Shown here: in pieces, positions 40,139 through 50,342 of the stretch | Layout: the number at the start of each line of letters is the position of its first letter | How positions within the stretch are numbered: position 1 is the first letter of the stretch | Origin: Kosakonia oryzendophytica | GTDB taxonomy: Bacteria; Pseudomonadota; Gammaproteobacteria; Enterobacterales; Enterobacteriaceae | Direction: 5' to 3' | Length of the DNA stretch: 64,000 bases | Assembly: GCF_900094925.1 (NCBI RefSeq) | Contig: NZ_FMAY01000006.1 | Location: forward strand, 124,001 to 188,000 | Position numbers and translations under genes: made by a program | The notes under the pieces: model-generated | Told to the model about the DNA's origin: nothing | Database searches by the model: none | What the model saw: only the letters and a program-made list of their open reading frames with translations

Positions 40139-42339
40139 AATTTTTCTCCTTTCAACAGGTTATGTTGCTTTTCCTGCCGTTTGATGACGTAACACCACAC
40201 TTGTTTACGACCGTCTTGTTCTTCGACATACACACCCTGTAACTCAGGCGCAAAGCCCGGCAGCAGGTTGATCCCCTCTTCCAGCGCGCTGAAATAACGC
40301 AGTACCGAACCGCCCCAGATTTCACCGGGGACCACGCACAGTACCCCTGGCGGATAAGGCAGTGCGCCTTCTGCCGCAATGCGGCCTTCCGCATCCGGCA
40401 GACGAACCAGTTCTACTTGGCCGCGCAGGTAGGCGTAGTTGGCTTCTTGTGGTGAGAGGCTGACGCGTGGGAAGTGCGATTTGCGGAACATCTCTTTCTG
40501 CAACTGTTTCACATTGTGGCGGGCGTAAAGGTCGTGCATCTCCTGGCAGAGCTGGCGCAGGCTGTAACCGTCGTAACGCGCCTGATGCTGACGGTAGAGT
40601 GAGGGCAGAACGTCAGCCAGTGGCGCATCGGATTCCAGCAATTTTTCGAAACGCACCAGCAGGGCGATAAGCTGTTGCAGCTTGGCCATATCTTCCGCCG
40701 GGGTCAGCAGGAACAGGATCGAGTTAAGATCGCATTTTTCCGGTATCACACCGTTTTCACGCAGGAAGTTGGCGAGGATAGTCGCCGGAACGCCAAAGGC
40801 TTCATATTCGCCATTTGCGGCATTGATACCGGGTGTGGTGAGCAGCAATTTGCAGGGGTCAACAAAGTACTGATGTTCGGCATAGCCTTCAAAAGCATGC
40901 CACTGTGCGCCCGGAACGAAGTGGAAAAAGCGCAGATCATCGGAGATTTCAGCCGTGTCGTAAGACTGCCATGGCTTACCATCGACGGTTTCCGGCACAA
41001 ACGGGCGGATATAACGGCAGTTATCGAGGATCAGTTTGCGGGCATCAATGCCGTTGGCGACGCAATCCATCCACATGTTGCGACCGCTCACACCTTCATG
41101 CATTTTGGCGTTGATATCCAGCGCGGCAAACAGCGGGTAGAAGGGGCTGGTGGAGGCGTGCATCATAAAGGCATTATTCATGCGCTTATGCGGTACATAG
41201 CGAGGTTGCCCTTTGATATGGCGGTCTTTTTTGTGGATCTGCGACGTCTGAGAAAAACCTGCCTGCTGTTTGTGTACCGATTGTGTCACCAGGATGCCCG
41301 GATCGTTTTCATTCAGATCCAGCAGCAAGGGTGAGCAATCGGCCATCATCGGAATAAATTGCTCATAACCCACCCAGGCGGAGTCAAACAGGATGTAGTC
41401 GCACAGGTGGCCAATTTTATCCACCACCTGACGGGCGTTATAGATGGTACCGTCGTAAGTACCTAACTGGATCACCGCCAGGCGGAAGGGGCGTGTTTCT
41501 CTCGCCCGCTGCGGTGCGACTTCGTCAATAAGCTGGCGCAGGTACGCTTCTTCAAAACAGTGGGCGTCGATGCCGCCGATAAAACCGTACGGGTTACGCG
41601 CGGTTTCCAGATAGACCGGTGTTGCGCCAGCTTGCAACAGCGCACCGTGGTGGTTTGATTTGTGGTTGTTGCGATCAAACAGCACCAGGTCTCCCGGCGT
41701 CAGCAGGGCGTTAAGCACCACCTTGTTGGACGATGAGGTACCGTTGAGCACAAAGTACGTTTTGTCGGCGTTAAAGACGTTGGCGGCATGTTGCTGAGCA
41801 ATGCACGGTGCGCCTTCGTGGATCAACAAATCGCCCATGGCGACATCGGCATTACACAAGTCGGCTCGAAAGAGCGTTTCACCAAAATATTCAACAAACT
41901 GATTCCCGGCCGGATGACGGCGGAAAAACTCACCGCCCTGATGCCCCGGGCAGTCAAACGCGCTATTACCCTGACCTACATAGTCCACCAGTGCCCGAAA
42001 GAACGGTGGACGCAGTTGCGTTTCATAGTGATGTGCCGCCGTTTCCAACTGGCGACCATAATAATCGCTGCGGGTTTCGTTAAACTCAAAGACGCCCGAA
42101 ATGCGTGGCAGATGTTCAGCCGGAACACGTTCTTCATCTTCTGTGGCGACAAAGACCGGAATGCCATAGCCGGTAGCGTCAATTTCATCGAGTTTGCCTC
42201 GTTCAATATCATTGACGGATAACACGATAGCAGCGACGTCGATAAATTTACTTTCATCAATATTCACAATATTGCGATGGGTAGAAAAACAGTCAGGGCA
42301 AGAACGGCTGATTGCAATTTTTAATTCAGACATTTTCAT
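40135..42339 (-). CDS. speF: Inducible ornithine decarboxylase SpeF
   Basis: PLP-dependent fold-III decarboxylase converting ornithine to putrescine and CO2, induced by ornithine at low pH. The 734 residues show an N-terminal wing domain, the PLP domain with the Schiff-base lysine Lys357 (SVHKQQAGFSQ), and a C-terminal domain ending LLKGEKL. Similarity to E. coli SpeF rather than SpeC, CadA or AdiA is clear from DEIDATGYGIPVF and the potE partner. It is preceded by the SpeFL leader and a structured 250-base spacer that gate its expression. Confidence 0.97.
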   Translation of the reverse strand: MKMSELKIAISRSCPDCFSTHRNIVNIDESKFIDVAAIVLSVNDIERGKLDEIDATGYGIPVFVATEDEERVPAEHLPRISGVFEFNETRSDYYGRQLETAAHHYETQLRPPFFRALVDYVGQGNSAFDCPGHQGGEFFRRHPAGNQFVEYFGETLFRADLCNADVAMGDLLIHEGAPCIAQQHAANVFNADKTYFVLNGTSSSNKVVLNALLTPGDLVLFDRNNHKSNHHGALLQAGATPVYLETARNPYGFIGGIDAHCFEEAYLRQLIDEVAPQRARETRPFRLAVIQLGTYDGTIYNARQVVDKIGHLCDYILFDSAWVGYEQFIPMMADCSPLLLDLNENDPGILVTQSVHKQQAGFSQTSQIHKKDRHIKGQPRYVPHKRMNNAFMMHASTSPFYPLFAALDINAKMHEGVSGRNMWMDCVANGIDARKLILDNCRYIRPFVPETVDGKPWQSYDTAEISDDLRFFHFVPGAQWHAFEGYAEHQYFVDPCKLLLTTPGINAANGEYEAFGVPATILANFLRENGVIPEKCDLNSILFLLTPAEDMAKLQQLIALLVRFEKLLESDAPLADVLPSLYRQHQARYDGYSLRQLCQEMHDLYARHNVKQLQKEMFRKSHFPRVSLSPQEANYAYLRGQVELVRLPDAEGRIAAEGALPYPPGVLCVVPGEIWGGSVLRYFSALEEGINLLPGFAPELQGVYVEEQDGRKQVWCYVIKRQEKQHNLLKGEKL

Positions 42340-42589
42340 CTCTTTATTTCAGGTAATAGCAGGTCCTCAATTTCCTGAACAGGAAATTGATATCTCCGGA
42401 GCGAATAAGAGCGTCCCACTGATAAATTAAAATCAGTAAGTCGGTTTTATTCAGATGCAATAAACCCTAACCAGTCCGGTCACAAGTAACTCAGGGTTTA
42501 TTTGGGCGAGCACCGCGAGATACAGGCATTCAGCCTGTATTACAGAGGGTCAGAAAGACCTGTATGCTGGAGTGCCCGTAGTCAAATGA
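42340..42589 (-). promoter_or_regulatory. speF mRNA leader with attenuator hairpins
   Basis: The spacer between speFL and speF holds a hairpin overlapping the speFL stop (42573-42599; stem GCCCGATAGTC/GACTACGGGC as read on the transcript) and a second perfect one at 42520-42540 (ATACAGGC-TGAAT-GCCTGTAT). In E. coli and Salmonella, ribosome arrest on SpeFL changes folding here and prevents Rho termination, so that speF is transcribed. The same layout suggests the same mechanism. Confidence 0.85.
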
Positions 42590-42694
42590 CTATCGGGCAT
42601 TAAAGAAATGAAAGTCGAAGCTATTACGGTTGGCAAACATCATAATATGTGTTGTTCGCCTTATATGTGGCATTGCATGGTTATTGTTTTCCAT
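42590..42694 (-). CDS. speFL: Ornithine-sensing leader peptide SpeFL
   Basis: A 34-codon leader gene beginning MENNNHAMPHIRRTTH and ending NSFDFHFFNAR. It is near identical to E. coli/Salmonella SpeFL, whose nascent chain captures ornithine in the ribosome exit tunnel and stalls, switching on speF. The sensor segment HIRRTTHIM and the effector segment FDFHFFNAR are both conserved. The ATG at 42694 has AGGTG about 8 bases upstream; the same frame opens further upstream at 42772, but those residues are not part of the family. The stop lies inside the first attenuator hairpin. Confidence 0.95.
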   Translation of the reverse strand: MENNNHAMPHIRRTTHIMMFANRNSFDFHFFNAR

Positions 42695-43140
42695 TTTCAT
42701 CACCTTTCCTGGGTAAATGTAAGGTGAGGGTATTTTATCCAGGAAAAAGCCTTTTTGTGTGACTATGATCAATAAAAACAGATCATCCCAGAAATAATTA
42801 GTCGCGTTTTATGCATATTGCGAGATAACGCACTGCATTGTTTGTTATTTGTTACTTTTGTTAAAATTAATATTTTATTTATTTTTTAACATCCAGAAAA
42901 AATAAATTAGCTAAGACAAATAAGTTAAATAAAAAGAGGCGTTAGTTAATTAAAAATAATGAATAAGAATTCACGAAATAACCTGTAATGGCGGTCGTTA
43001 TGTCGCTTCGTTGAATACAATGACATTTGCGATAGGGTGAAGAAGTGGTCAGGCGCAAACTAAGACAAAGAAAGTGACTGAAGAGAAGCACAGTGAAGGC
43101 TTCTCTTCAGCTTACGGGAGGAAGGCAGGAGGGCGCGTGG
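42695..43140. promoter_or_regulatory. AT-rich region upstream of speFL
   Basis: This 446-base region has no convincing gene. Positions about 42780-42990 are strongly AT-rich (long runs of A and T with TTATTTATTTTTTAAC), much more so than the flanking genes. It should contain the speFL-speF promoter on the minus strand. AT-rich tracts of this type are often H-NS targets, but no site is assigned. Confidence 0.5.
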
Positions 43141-44493
43141 TTAGCGCATGGTCACAAACTCTTCCGCTGCGGTGGGGTGAATCGCCACGGTGTTATCGAA
43201 GTCTTTCTTGGTTGCGCCCATCTTCAGCGCGACCGCAAAGCCTTGCAACATTTCATCCATACCGGAACCGATGCCGTGGATACCGACAATACGCTCTTCA
43301 GGACCAACGCAGACCAGCTTCATACGACACGGCTGGCGGTGGGTGGTCACTGCGGTATACATGGCGGTAAACGACGATTTATACACTTTGACTAACTCAT
43401 CGCCGAACTGTTCGCGCGCCTGCGGCTCGGTTAACCCGACGGTGCCGATCGGCGGGTGGCTGAACACCACGGTCGGGATATTGTTGTAATCCAGATGTTC
43501 GTCCGGCTTGTTGTTAAACAAACGCTCAGACAAACGGCGGCCTGCTGCGACCGCCACTGGCGTCAGTTCCACCGCGCCGGTGTTGTCGCCTACCGCATAG
43601 ATGCCCGGTACGCTGGTGTTCTGGTACTTATCGACCTCGATATAGCCTTTGGCGTTGGTTTTCACTCCGGTGGCGGCAAGATTGAAATTGTCGGTCGCGG
43701 GTTCGCGGCCAATCGCCCAAATCAGGCTGTCCACGATCTGTGAACGGCCATCTTCCAGCGTCAGGGTCAGGCTGCCATCGGCATTTTTCACTACCTCTTT
43801 CGGCACGGCATGGGTGTGCAGCGTCGGACCTTCGGCGGCCATCACTTCCACCAGCGTTTCGGTGATCAGCGGATCGAAGTTGCGCAGCGGCGCGTGCTTA
43901 CGCACAAACAGATGCGTTTCAGCGCCAAGGCCGTTAATCACCCCAGCCAGTTCAACGGCGATATAACCCGCACCCACCACCGCCACACGTTTTGGCAGCG
44001 CCGGCAGTGCAAAGAAGCCGTCGGAATCAATACCGTACTCCACCCCCGGAATGTCCGGGTGGCTCGGGCGACCGCCGGTGGCAATGAGGATATGATCGGC
44101 GGTGAGGGTTTCACCGTTCACTTCGACGGTTTTTGCATCAACAAAACGCGCAAAGCCGCGGATCACATCGACATTATTTTTACCCAGCACATTGTCATAC
44201 GAGGTGTGAATACGGTCGATATAGGCCGTACGGCTGGCGACCAGTTTGCCCCAGTCGAAGTGGTTTACCGTGGTGTCGAACCCGTAATCCGGGCCATAGA
44301 GATGAATGGCTTCCGCGATTTGCGCCGCGTGCCACATAACCTTTTTCGGAACACAACCGACGTTCACACAGGTGCCGCCAAGCGCCTTCGCTTCGATTAG
44401 CGCGCATTTCTGACCGTACATCGCTGCACGGTTAATCGATGCAATACCGCCGCTGCCGCCGCCAATAGCGATATAGTCGTAATGTTTGCTCAT
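43141..44493 (-). CDS. gor: Glutathione reductase Gor
   Basis: Cytosolic NADPH-dependent flavoenzyme keeping glutathione reduced. The 450 residues match E. coli Gor. The FAD motif IGGGSGG is at 10-16, the redox-active disulfide is Cys42/Cys47 ([13 protein letters not shown]), the NADPH-binding [13 protein letters not shown] is central, and the catalytic His-Glu pair lies in the C-terminal HPTAAEEF. In E. coli gor is co-regulated by OxyR; no OxyR site was assigned here. It lies just upstream of the speFL promoter region in the same direction and 82 bases from rlmJ. Confidence 0.98.
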   Translation of the reverse strand: MSKHYDYIAIGGGSGGIASINRAAMYGQKCALIEAKALGGTCVNVGCVPKKVMWHAAQIAEAIHLYGPDYGFDTTVNHFDWGKLVASRTAYIDRIHTSYDNVLGKNNVDVIRGFARFVDAKTVEVNGETLTADHILIATGGRPSHPDIPGVEYGIDSDGFFALPALPKRVAVVGAGYIAVELAGVINGLGAETHLFVRKHAPLRNFDPLITETLVEVMAAEGPTLHTHAVPKEVVKNADGSLTLTLEDGRSQIVDSLIWAIGREPATDNFNLAATGVKTNAKGYIEVDKYQNTSVPGIYAVGDNTGAVELTPVAVAAGRRLSERLFNNKPDEHLDYNNIPTVVFSHPPIGTVGLTEPQAREQFGDELVKVYKSSFTAMYTAVTTHRQPCRMKLVCVGPEERIVGIHGIGSGMDEMLQGFAVALKMGATKKDFDNTVAIHPTAAEEFVTMR

Positions 44494-44575
44494 GGTTGAT
44501 TCCTTAATCCTGAACGAGGTCGAAAAGTGTCGCGATTGTAACGCGCAGCCCGAAAGGTTCCACCAATGGCTGCGA

Positions 44576-45418
44576 TTACTCCGGGACTAGCTGGTGAATC
44601 AGCGTATGCCCGGTGCCCGCGGGCACCAGTTTACCGTGCAGCCACGGCAGTACATTGTTCATTTGCGCTTCCAGTTTCCACGGCGGGTTAATCACAATCA
44701 TACCGGAGGCGGTCATCCCGCGTTGATCGCTGTCCGGGCGTACGCCCAGCTCGATTTGCAGGATATTGCGGATACCAGTGGCTTCCAGATCGCGCAGCAT
44801 GCGTTTTATCTGCTGGCGCAACACTACCGGATACCAGAGCGCGAACACGCCAGTGGCGAAACGTTTGTGCCCTTCGCTGATACCGCTCACGACCGTCTGA
44901 TAATCGGTTTTAATTTCATACGGCGGGTCGATAAGAATCAAACCGCGGCGGGAGACTGGCGGCAGTTTGGCCTTCAGTTGCTGGTAACCGTCAGCGCGTT
45001 CAACACGGGCGCGGTTGTCTTTCTGGAACTCCTGGCGCAGCAACGGGAAATCGCTGGGGTGCAGTTCGGTGAGCTGCAGGCTGTCCTGTTCACGCAGCAA
45101 CTGGCGGGCAATCAGCGGCGAACCCGGGTAATAACGCAACTGCTCGTTGCGGTTGAAATGGCGCACAGCGCTCATGTAAGGCTCCAGCTCCGCAGGCAAA
45201 TCATCCTGTTGCCAGATACGCGCGATACCTTCCAGATATTCCCCGGTACGTTCCGCATGCTCGCCGGAGAGCAGATAACGCCCTGCGCCTGCGTGCGTGT
45301 CGAGATAGAGAAACGGTTTCTCTTTCTCTTTCAGCGCTTCAATGATCAGGCTCTGAACGGTGTGTTTAAGGACGTCGGCATGGTTGCCAGCGTGGAAGCT
45401 ATGGCGATAACTGAGCAT
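44576..45418 (-). CDS. rlmJ: 23S rRNA (adenine2030-N6)-methyltransferase RlmJ
   Basis: SAM-dependent methyltransferase that modifies A2030 of 23S rRNA. The 280 residues start [19 protein letters not shown] as in E. coli (ATG 45418); a longer frame from 45544 is rejected. The catalytic DPPY motif appears in [14 protein letters not shown]. It is transcribed in the same direction as gor, with its start divergent from the acid phosphatase gene. Confidence 0.96.
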   Translation of the reverse strand: MLSYRHSFHAGNHADVLKHTVQSLIIEALKEKEKPFLYLDTHAGAGRYLLSGEHAERTGEYLEGIARIWQQDDLPAELEPYMSAVRHFNRNEQLRYYPGSPLIARQLLREQDSLQLTELHPSDFPLLRQEFQKDNRARVERADGYQQLKAKLPPVSRRGLILIDPPYEIKTDYQTVVSGISEGHKRFATGVFALWYPVVLRQQIKRMLRDLEATGIRNILQIELGVRPDSDQRGMTASGMIVINPPWKLEAQMNNVLPWLHGKLVPAGTGHTLIHQLVPE

Positions 45419-45612
45419 GGGTACTGGGATTCCGGAAAATAAACGAGGTTTGCCACAGTTTACCGCAGATTGCTCCGGATTACCGCAGGCGCGCCGCGCT
45501 TGTTTCAGGCCGTCGGAAAAGGTTTCAAAACATAACCGTGTCATAAAACGGTCAAATTGCGGCGCTAGCGTCGGCTGAAGGCAAGGTAATTCTTTGAATA
45601 AAAGGGCAAAAA

Positions 45613-46884
45613 ATGAAAATCCGTCTCACGCTGTTAACTGCCGCGCTGCTGCTGGCTCATCAAGCGATGGCAAATGATATTCCGCTGACTCAGGTGCGCG
45701 ATATCGCCGATACCACGACACCGGCAGCGGAGAGCCAGCCCTTTGTTGTGCTCGAAGCGCAGTCGCTGGCAGCCCTGCGCCAGTCATTGCAGGGCGATGC
45801 GTCTCAACTTACTCGTACTCAGCTTGAACACGCGACCCAAACGGCAAAACAAGCCGATAATGCGTGGCTGAAAGCGCGGGGTTATGACTTCCGCACCAAA
45901 GAGAACCAGCAGGTGGGCATTGAACTGCTGTCGGGGTTTAACGCGCTGCCGAAACCGGTGCTGGATGCCAACCTGCAAACCGTTGAAGCGATCAACCGCG
46001 ATGCCACGCGAGGTCTGCGTCGTCAGGCGCTGGCGGATGCCGAAGGTATTAGCTATCTCTATTTTCTGGCTGATGCGCTGGGGCCAAAGCTGGGAGAAGC
46101 CTTTCTTACGGCTTACGATAAAGGTGAGTTAGGCAAGGCGGCGGCGCTGATCAAAGCCAGCGAAGTCAGTACTGGTGTGGCGAAAAAACATTTCGATTAC
46201 AAGCGCCCGTTTTTGATACCTGGAAACAGCATCCACCTGGTTCCGGACGACGTGGTGGTCAAAGATAACAAACCCTATACCGCAGACGGTGGCTCTTTTC
46301 CGAGCGGGCATACCAACACCGGTTATACCGATGCTTTGCTGATGGCGGAGATGATCCCGGAACGTTTTGACGCACTGCTGGCGCGCGGTGCGCGTTACGG
46401 TTATTCCCGCGTGGTGCTGGGCGTGCACTATCCGTTGGATGTTATCGGCTCGCGGATGGTGGCCGAGCGTAATGTTGCTCATTACCTCAATGATGCACAG
46501 TACCGTGCAATGTTCAATGAAGCGCGCGATCAGCTCCGCGCCGCGCTGGAAAAAGAGTGTGGCACAACGCTGGCGCAATGCGCACAGACCGCAGGAAAAG
46601 ACGATCCTTATCGCGACCCGGCAATGCATGACTTTTACCGCTTCACCATGACCTACAACCTGCCACAGCAGAAAGGGGCGACGAAGGCGGTGAGCGTACC
46701 GGAAGGTGCTGACGTGCTGCTGGAGGCGGCCTTACCAAAACTCTCCGCCAGCCAGCGTCGCGCGTTGATGGTGAAAACCGCGCTTCCGGCAGGTTACCCG
46801 CTTTCCGGCGCGACCGATGAACAGAACTTCTGGCAGCGTCTGAATTTGTCGGCAGCTTACGACGCGGCGCATAAAACCCGTTAA
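45613..46884 (+). CDS. Periplasmic class A acid phosphatase (PAP2 superfamily)
   Basis: Exported 423-residue phosphatase with signal peptide MKIRLTLLTAALLLAHQAMA. The three-part signature of class A non-specific acid phosphatases is complete: K191-x6-R198-P199 (KHFDYKRPF), S229-F-P-S-G-H233 (SFPSGHTNTG), and S265-R-x3-G-x-H272-x3-D276 (YSRVVLGVHYPLD). The nucleophile should be the histidine in the third motif. Typical PhoC/PhoN enzymes are about 250 residues, so about 150 extra C-terminal residues with two cysteines are unusual. It sits between rlmJ and prlC, which are neighbours in E. coli, so it is an insertion relative to that genome. Confidence 0.88.
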   Translation: MKIRLTLLTAALLLAHQAMANDIPLTQVRDIADTTTPAAESQPFVVLEAQSLAALRQSLQGDASQLTRTQLEHATQTAKQADNAWLKARGYDFRTKENQQVGIELLSGFNALPKPVLDANLQTVEAINRDATRGLRRQALADAEGISYLYFLADALGPKLGEAFLTAYDKGELGKAAALIKASEVSTGVAKKHFDYKRPFLIPGNSIHLVPDDVVVKDNKPYTADGGSFPSGHTNTGYTDALLMAEMIPERFDALLARGARYGYSRVVLGVHYPLDVIGSRMVAERNVAHYLNDAQYRAMFNEARDQLRAALEKECGTTLAQCAQTAGKDDPYRDPAMHDFYRFTMTYNLPQQKGATKAVSVPEGADVLLEAALPKLSASQRRALMVKTALPAGYPLSGATDEQNFWQRLNLSAAYDAAHKTR

Positions 46885-46900
46885 GGGTGATGTTGTATTC

Positions 46901-46928
46901 CGCCCGGCGAGCGCAATGCCGCCGGGTG
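46901..46928. repeat. REP-like palindrome after the phosphatase gene
   Basis: CGCCCGGCG (46901-46909) pairs with CGCCGGGTG (46920-46928) around AGCGCAATGC. The GCGCAATGC centre is shared with 33193 and, in reverse complement, with 49847. It lies 16 bases after the phosphatase stop and may act as its terminator or 3' stabiliser. Confidence 0.7.
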
Positions 46929-47042
46929 TGTTGATGGTTGCTGCTTATTGCAGCAATACCCCGTTAAGCGCACCGCCTGGCATTGAAATCTCCTACACTT
47001 AACCCCATGCTAAACAACTACCTCATTCCAAGGACTGCGCAT

Positions 47043-49085
47043 ATGACCAATCCATTACTGACGCCTTTCGTATTACCGCCCTTTTCCAAAATCCTTCCTG
47101 AACATGTTGTTCCCGCCGTCACAAAGGCGCTGGAAGACTGCCGGGCTGCGGTAGAAAGCGTTGTCGCGCAGGGCGCCCCTTATAGCTGGGATAACCTCTG
47201 CCAGCCGCTGGCGGAAGCGGACGACCGCCTTGGGCGTCTTTTCTCGCCGGTCAGCCATCTGAATTCGGTGAAAAACAGCCCGGAGCTGCGTGAAGCCTAT
47301 GAGCAGACGCTGCCGCTGCTGTCTGAGTACAGCACCTGGGTCGGGCAGCACGAAGGGTTGTATAACGCGTATCGCGATCTGCGCGATGGCGAGAATTACG
47401 CAGGTCTGAGCACCGCAGAGAAAAAAGCCGTGGATAACGCGCTGCGCGACTTTACCTTATCGGGCATCGGTCTGCCGAAAGAGAAACAGCAGCGTTATGG
47501 CGAAATCGCGGCGCGTTTGTCTGAACTGGGCAACATCTACAGCAACAACGTGCTGGACGCCACCATGGGCTGGAGCAAACTGATCACGGACGAAGCCGAG
47601 CTGTCTGGCATGCCGGAAAGTGCATTAGCGGCGGCGAAAGCGCAGGCGGAAGCCAAAGAGCAGCAGGGCTGGTTACTGACGCTGGATATCCCGAGCTATT
47701 TGCCAGTGATGACTTACTGCGACAACAGCGCGCTGCGTGAAGAGATGTATCGCGCTTATAGCACTCGCGCTTCTGACCAGGGGCCGAATGCCGGTAAGTG
47801 GGATAACAGCCCGGTCATGGCAGAGATCCTCGCGCTGCGTCATGAACTGGCGCAATTGCTGGGCTTCGAAAGCTATGCCTTTAAATCCCTGGCCACCAAA
47901 ATGGCGGAAAACCCGGCGCAGGTGCTGGAGTTTTTAACCGATCTCGCCAAACGCGCCCGTCCGCAGGGGGAAAAAGAGCTGGCACAACTGCGCGCGTTCG
48001 CCAAAGCGGAGTTCGGCGTTGATGAACTGCAACCGTGGGACATTGGCTACTACAGCGAAAAACAGAAACAACACCTCTACAGCATCAGCGATGAACAACT
48101 GCGCCCGTACTTCCCGGAAGAACGCGCGGTTAATGGCTTGTTTGAAGTGGTGAAACGCATTTACGGCATCACCGCCAAAGAGCGCAAAGATATTGATGTC
48201 TGGCATCCGGATGTGCGTTTCTTTGAGCTGTATGACGAAAGCAATGAACTGCGCGGCAGCTTCTATCTCGATCTGTACGCCCGCGAACACAAACGCGGCG
48301 GTGCGTGGATGGATGACTGTGTGGGTCAGTTGCGCAGAGCCGACGGTTCACTGCAAAAGCCGGTGGCCTATCTCACCTGTAACTTTAACCGCCCGGTCAA
48401 CGGCAAACCTGCACTGTTCACCCATGATGAAGTGATCACGTTGTTCCATGAGTTTGGGCACGGTTTGCATCATATGCTGACGCGTATTGAAACTGCCGGT
48501 GTCGCGGGCATCAGCGGTGTGCCGTGGGATGCGGTCGAATTACCGAGCCAGTTTATGGAAAACTGGTGCTGGGAGCCGGAAGCGCTGGCGTTTATCTCCG
48601 GCCATTATGAAACCGGTGAACCGTTACCGCAGGAATTGCTGGATAAAATGCTGGCGGCGAAAAACTACCAGGCGGCGATGTTTATTCTGCGTCAGCTTGA
48701 GTTTGGTCTGTTCGACTTCCGCTTGCATGCGGAGTTTAGTCCGGAACAAGGGGCGAAAATCCTTGAAACGCTGGCAGAAATCAAACGCCAGGTTGCTGTG
48801 GTGCCGGGGCCGTCGTGGGGCCGTTTCCCGCATGCGTTCAGCCATATTTTCGCCGGGGGGTACGCGGCGGGTTACTACAGCTACCTGTGGGCCGATGTGC
48901 TGGCAGCAGACGCGTATTCCCGCTTCGAAGAAGAGGGAATTTTCAATCGCGAAACCGGGCAGTCCTTCCTGGATAACATCCTTACCCGCGGCGGTTCGGA
49001 AGAGCCGATGGATCTGTTCAAACGCTTCCGCGGCCGTGAGCCGCAGATCGACGCGATGCTTGAGCATTACGGTATCGAAGGCTAA
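47043..49085 (+). CDS. prlC: Oligopeptidase A PrlC
   Basis: Cytosolic M3-family zinc metallopeptidase that degrades signal peptides and short peptides. The 680 residues match E. coli PrlC/OpdA from [14 protein letters not shown]. The zinc motif HExxH is seen as [12 protein letters not shown], with further metal and substrate residues downstream. The in-frame ATG at 46983 is rejected in favour of 47043 by comparison with E. coli. rsmJ begins 4 bases after the stop, so the two form an operon; in E. coli prlC is heat-inducible with rsmJ. Confidence 0.97.
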   Translation: MTNPLLTPFVLPPFSKILPEHVVPAVTKALEDCRAAVESVVAQGAPYSWDNLCQPLAEADDRLGRLFSPVSHLNSVKNSPELREAYEQTLPLLSEYSTWVGQHEGLYNAYRDLRDGENYAGLSTAEKKAVDNALRDFTLSGIGLPKEKQQRYGEIAARLSELGNIYSNNVLDATMGWSKLITDEAELSGMPESALAAAKAQAEAKEQQGWLLTLDIPSYLPVMTYCDNSALREEMYRAYSTRASDQGPNAGKWDNSPVMAEILALRHELAQLLGFESYAFKSLATKMAENPAQVLEFLTDLAKRARPQGEKELAQLRAFAKAEFGVDELQPWDIGYYSEKQKQHLYSISDEQLRPYFPEERAVNGLFEVVKRIYGITAKERKDIDVWHPDVRFFELYDESNELRGSFYLDLYAREHKRGGAWMDDCVGQLRRADGSLQKPVAYLTCNFNRPVNGKPALFTHDEVITLFHEFGHGLHHMLTRIETAGVAGISGVPWDAVELPSQFMENWCWEPEALAFISGHYETGEPLPQELLDKMLAAKNYQAAMFILRQLEFGLFDFRLHAEFSPEQGAKILETLAEIKRQVAVVPGPSWGRFPHAFSHIFAGGYAAGYYSYLWADVLAADAYSRFEEEGIFNRETGQSFLDNILTRGGSEEPMDLFKRFRGREPQIDAMLEHYGIEG

Positions 49086-49089
49086 TGCA

Positions 49090-49842
49090 TTGAAAATCTG
49101 TTTGTTAGATGAAACAGGCGCCGGAGACGGCGCCTTATCTGTTCTTGCAGCCCGCTTTGAGCTGGAACAGGACGATGACAACCTGATGGCGCTGGTGCTG
49201 ACGCCTACGCATCTGGAACTGCGCAAGCGCGATGAGCCTAAGCTTGGCGGTATTTTTGTCGATTTTGTCGGCGGCGGCATGGCGCACCGGCGTAAGTTCG
49301 GCGGCGGTCGCGGTGAGGCGGTGGCCAAAGCGGTGGGTATCAAAGGCAGTTATTTGCCGGATGTGGTGGATGCCACCGCAGGGCTGGGACGGGATGCCTT
49401 TGTACTGGCATCTGTCGGTTGTCGGGTGCGCATGCTGGAGCGCAACCCGGTGGTGGCGGCCTTGCTGGAAGATGGTCTCAATCGCGGTTATGCGGATGCG
49501 GAAATTGGCTCATGGCTGCGCGAGCGTTTGCAGCTGATCCACGCCTCCAGCCTGACGGGGCTTGCAGATATCACGCCGCGCCCGCAGGTGGTCTATCTCG
49601 ATCCGATGTTCCCGCATAAGCAAAAAAGCGCGCTGGTGAAGAAAGAGATGCGTGTGTTTCAGTCACTGGTTGGCCCGGATCTGGATGCCGACGGTTTGCT
49701 TGAGCCCGCGCGTCAGCTTGCCATTAAGCGGGTGGTGGTGAAACGCCCGGATTATGCGCCGCCGCTGGCGGGTGTCGCGACACAATCGGCGGTGGTGACC
49801 AAAAGTCATCGCTTTGACATCTACCCCGGTTCCGGGGAATAA
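49090..49842 (+). CDS. rsmJ: 16S rRNA (guanine1516-N2)-methyltransferase RsmJ
   Basis: SAM-dependent methyltransferase acting on G1516 of 16S rRNA. It starts at TTG 49090, giving the family N-terminus [21 protein letters not shown] and 250 residues, equal to E. coli. SAM-site motif [15 protein letters not shown] and catalytic-loop DPMFPHK are present. It is translated just after prlC. The larger open frame that starts at 48487 is out-of-frame prlC sequence fused to this gene and is not the true start. Confidence 0.95.
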   Translation: MKICLLDETGAGDGALSVLAARFELEQDDDNLMALVLTPTHLELRKRDEPKLGGIFVDFVGGGMAHRRKFGGGRGEAVAKAVGIKGSYLPDVVDATAGLGRDAFVLASVGCRVRMLERNPVVAALLEDGLNRGYADAEIGSWLRERLQLIHASSLTGLADITPRPQVVYLDPMFPHKQKSALVKKEMRVFQSLVGPDLDADGLLEPARQLAIKRVVVKRPDYAPPLAGVATQSAVVTKSHRFDIYPGSGE

Positions 49843-49846
49843 AAAA

Positions 49847-49872
49847 GCCCGGCCGCATTGCGCGGGCCGGGC
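49847..49872 (-). terminator. Rho-independent terminator of uspA
   Basis: GCCCGGCC (49847-49854) and GGCCGGGC (49865-49872) form a perfect 8-bp stem. Read on the minus strand it is followed directly by TTTTTT, so it ends uspA. It sits 4 bases after the rsmJ stop and could also affect that transcript, though without a U-run. Confidence 0.87.
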
Positions 49873-49907
49873 GGTATTCGCTCTAACGACAGTGCGTTAG
49901 CGAGGCA

Positions 49908-50342
49908 TTAATCCTCTTCATCCCGCAGTGGGACAATCAGCATATCCACGTGAACGGTGTTTATCAGCTGACGCGCGGAAGACATCAGCTTGCTCCAGAA
50001 GTCCTGATGGTGACCACAGACCACCAGGTCCATATCGTATTTTTTGATCGCGTCTACCAGCACCTGCCCGAGGTCACCGCTGCCGCTCAGGGTTTCGGTA
50101 ATCGGATAGCCTGCATTGGTGGAGAGATCGGTCAGCGCCTGGTGCGTTTCGTCGGAGATGCGTTTCTGCATATCGCCGAGGTTAACGTCGATCAGGCCTG
50201 TGTACAGATCGGAGTAATTTACATCGACATGAATCAGGGAAATCTTCGCGTTATAAGGACGCGCCATGGACACTGCTTTCTCAACCAGCAATTTACTTTC
50301 GGGGGAGAGATCAACAGCGATGAGGATGTGTTTGTAAGCCAT
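49908..50342 (-). CDS. uspA: Universal stress protein UspA
   Basis: Cytosolic 144-residue UspA-fold protein induced by growth arrest and many stresses. It starts [17 protein letters not shown] and carries the conserved VVCGHHQ and LIVPL segments. E. coli UspA lacks the ATP-binding glycine motif of other Usp proteins, and none is seen here. ATG 50342 has GGAGTAAC upstream; a longer frame from 50426 is rejected. It is divergent from uspB. The dtpB gene found downstream of uspA in E. coli is absent. Confidence 0.97.
   Translation of the reverse strand: MAYKHILIAVDLSPESKLLVEKAVSMARPYNAKISLIHVDVNYSDLYTGLIDVNLGDMQKRISDETHQALTDLSTNAGYPITETLSGSGDLGQVLVDAIKKYDMDLVVCGHHQDFWSKLMSSARQLINTVHVDMLIVPLRDEED

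Noticed and set aside
40675-41334. 219-codon plus-strand frame inside speF
   Set aside because: Antisense to the conserved PLP domain; no ribosome site or recognisable motif.
48487-49842. 451-codon frame covering the end of prlC and rsmJ
   Set aside because: The first 200 codons are prlC read out of frame; the true rsmJ start is TTG 49090, matching family length of 250 residues.
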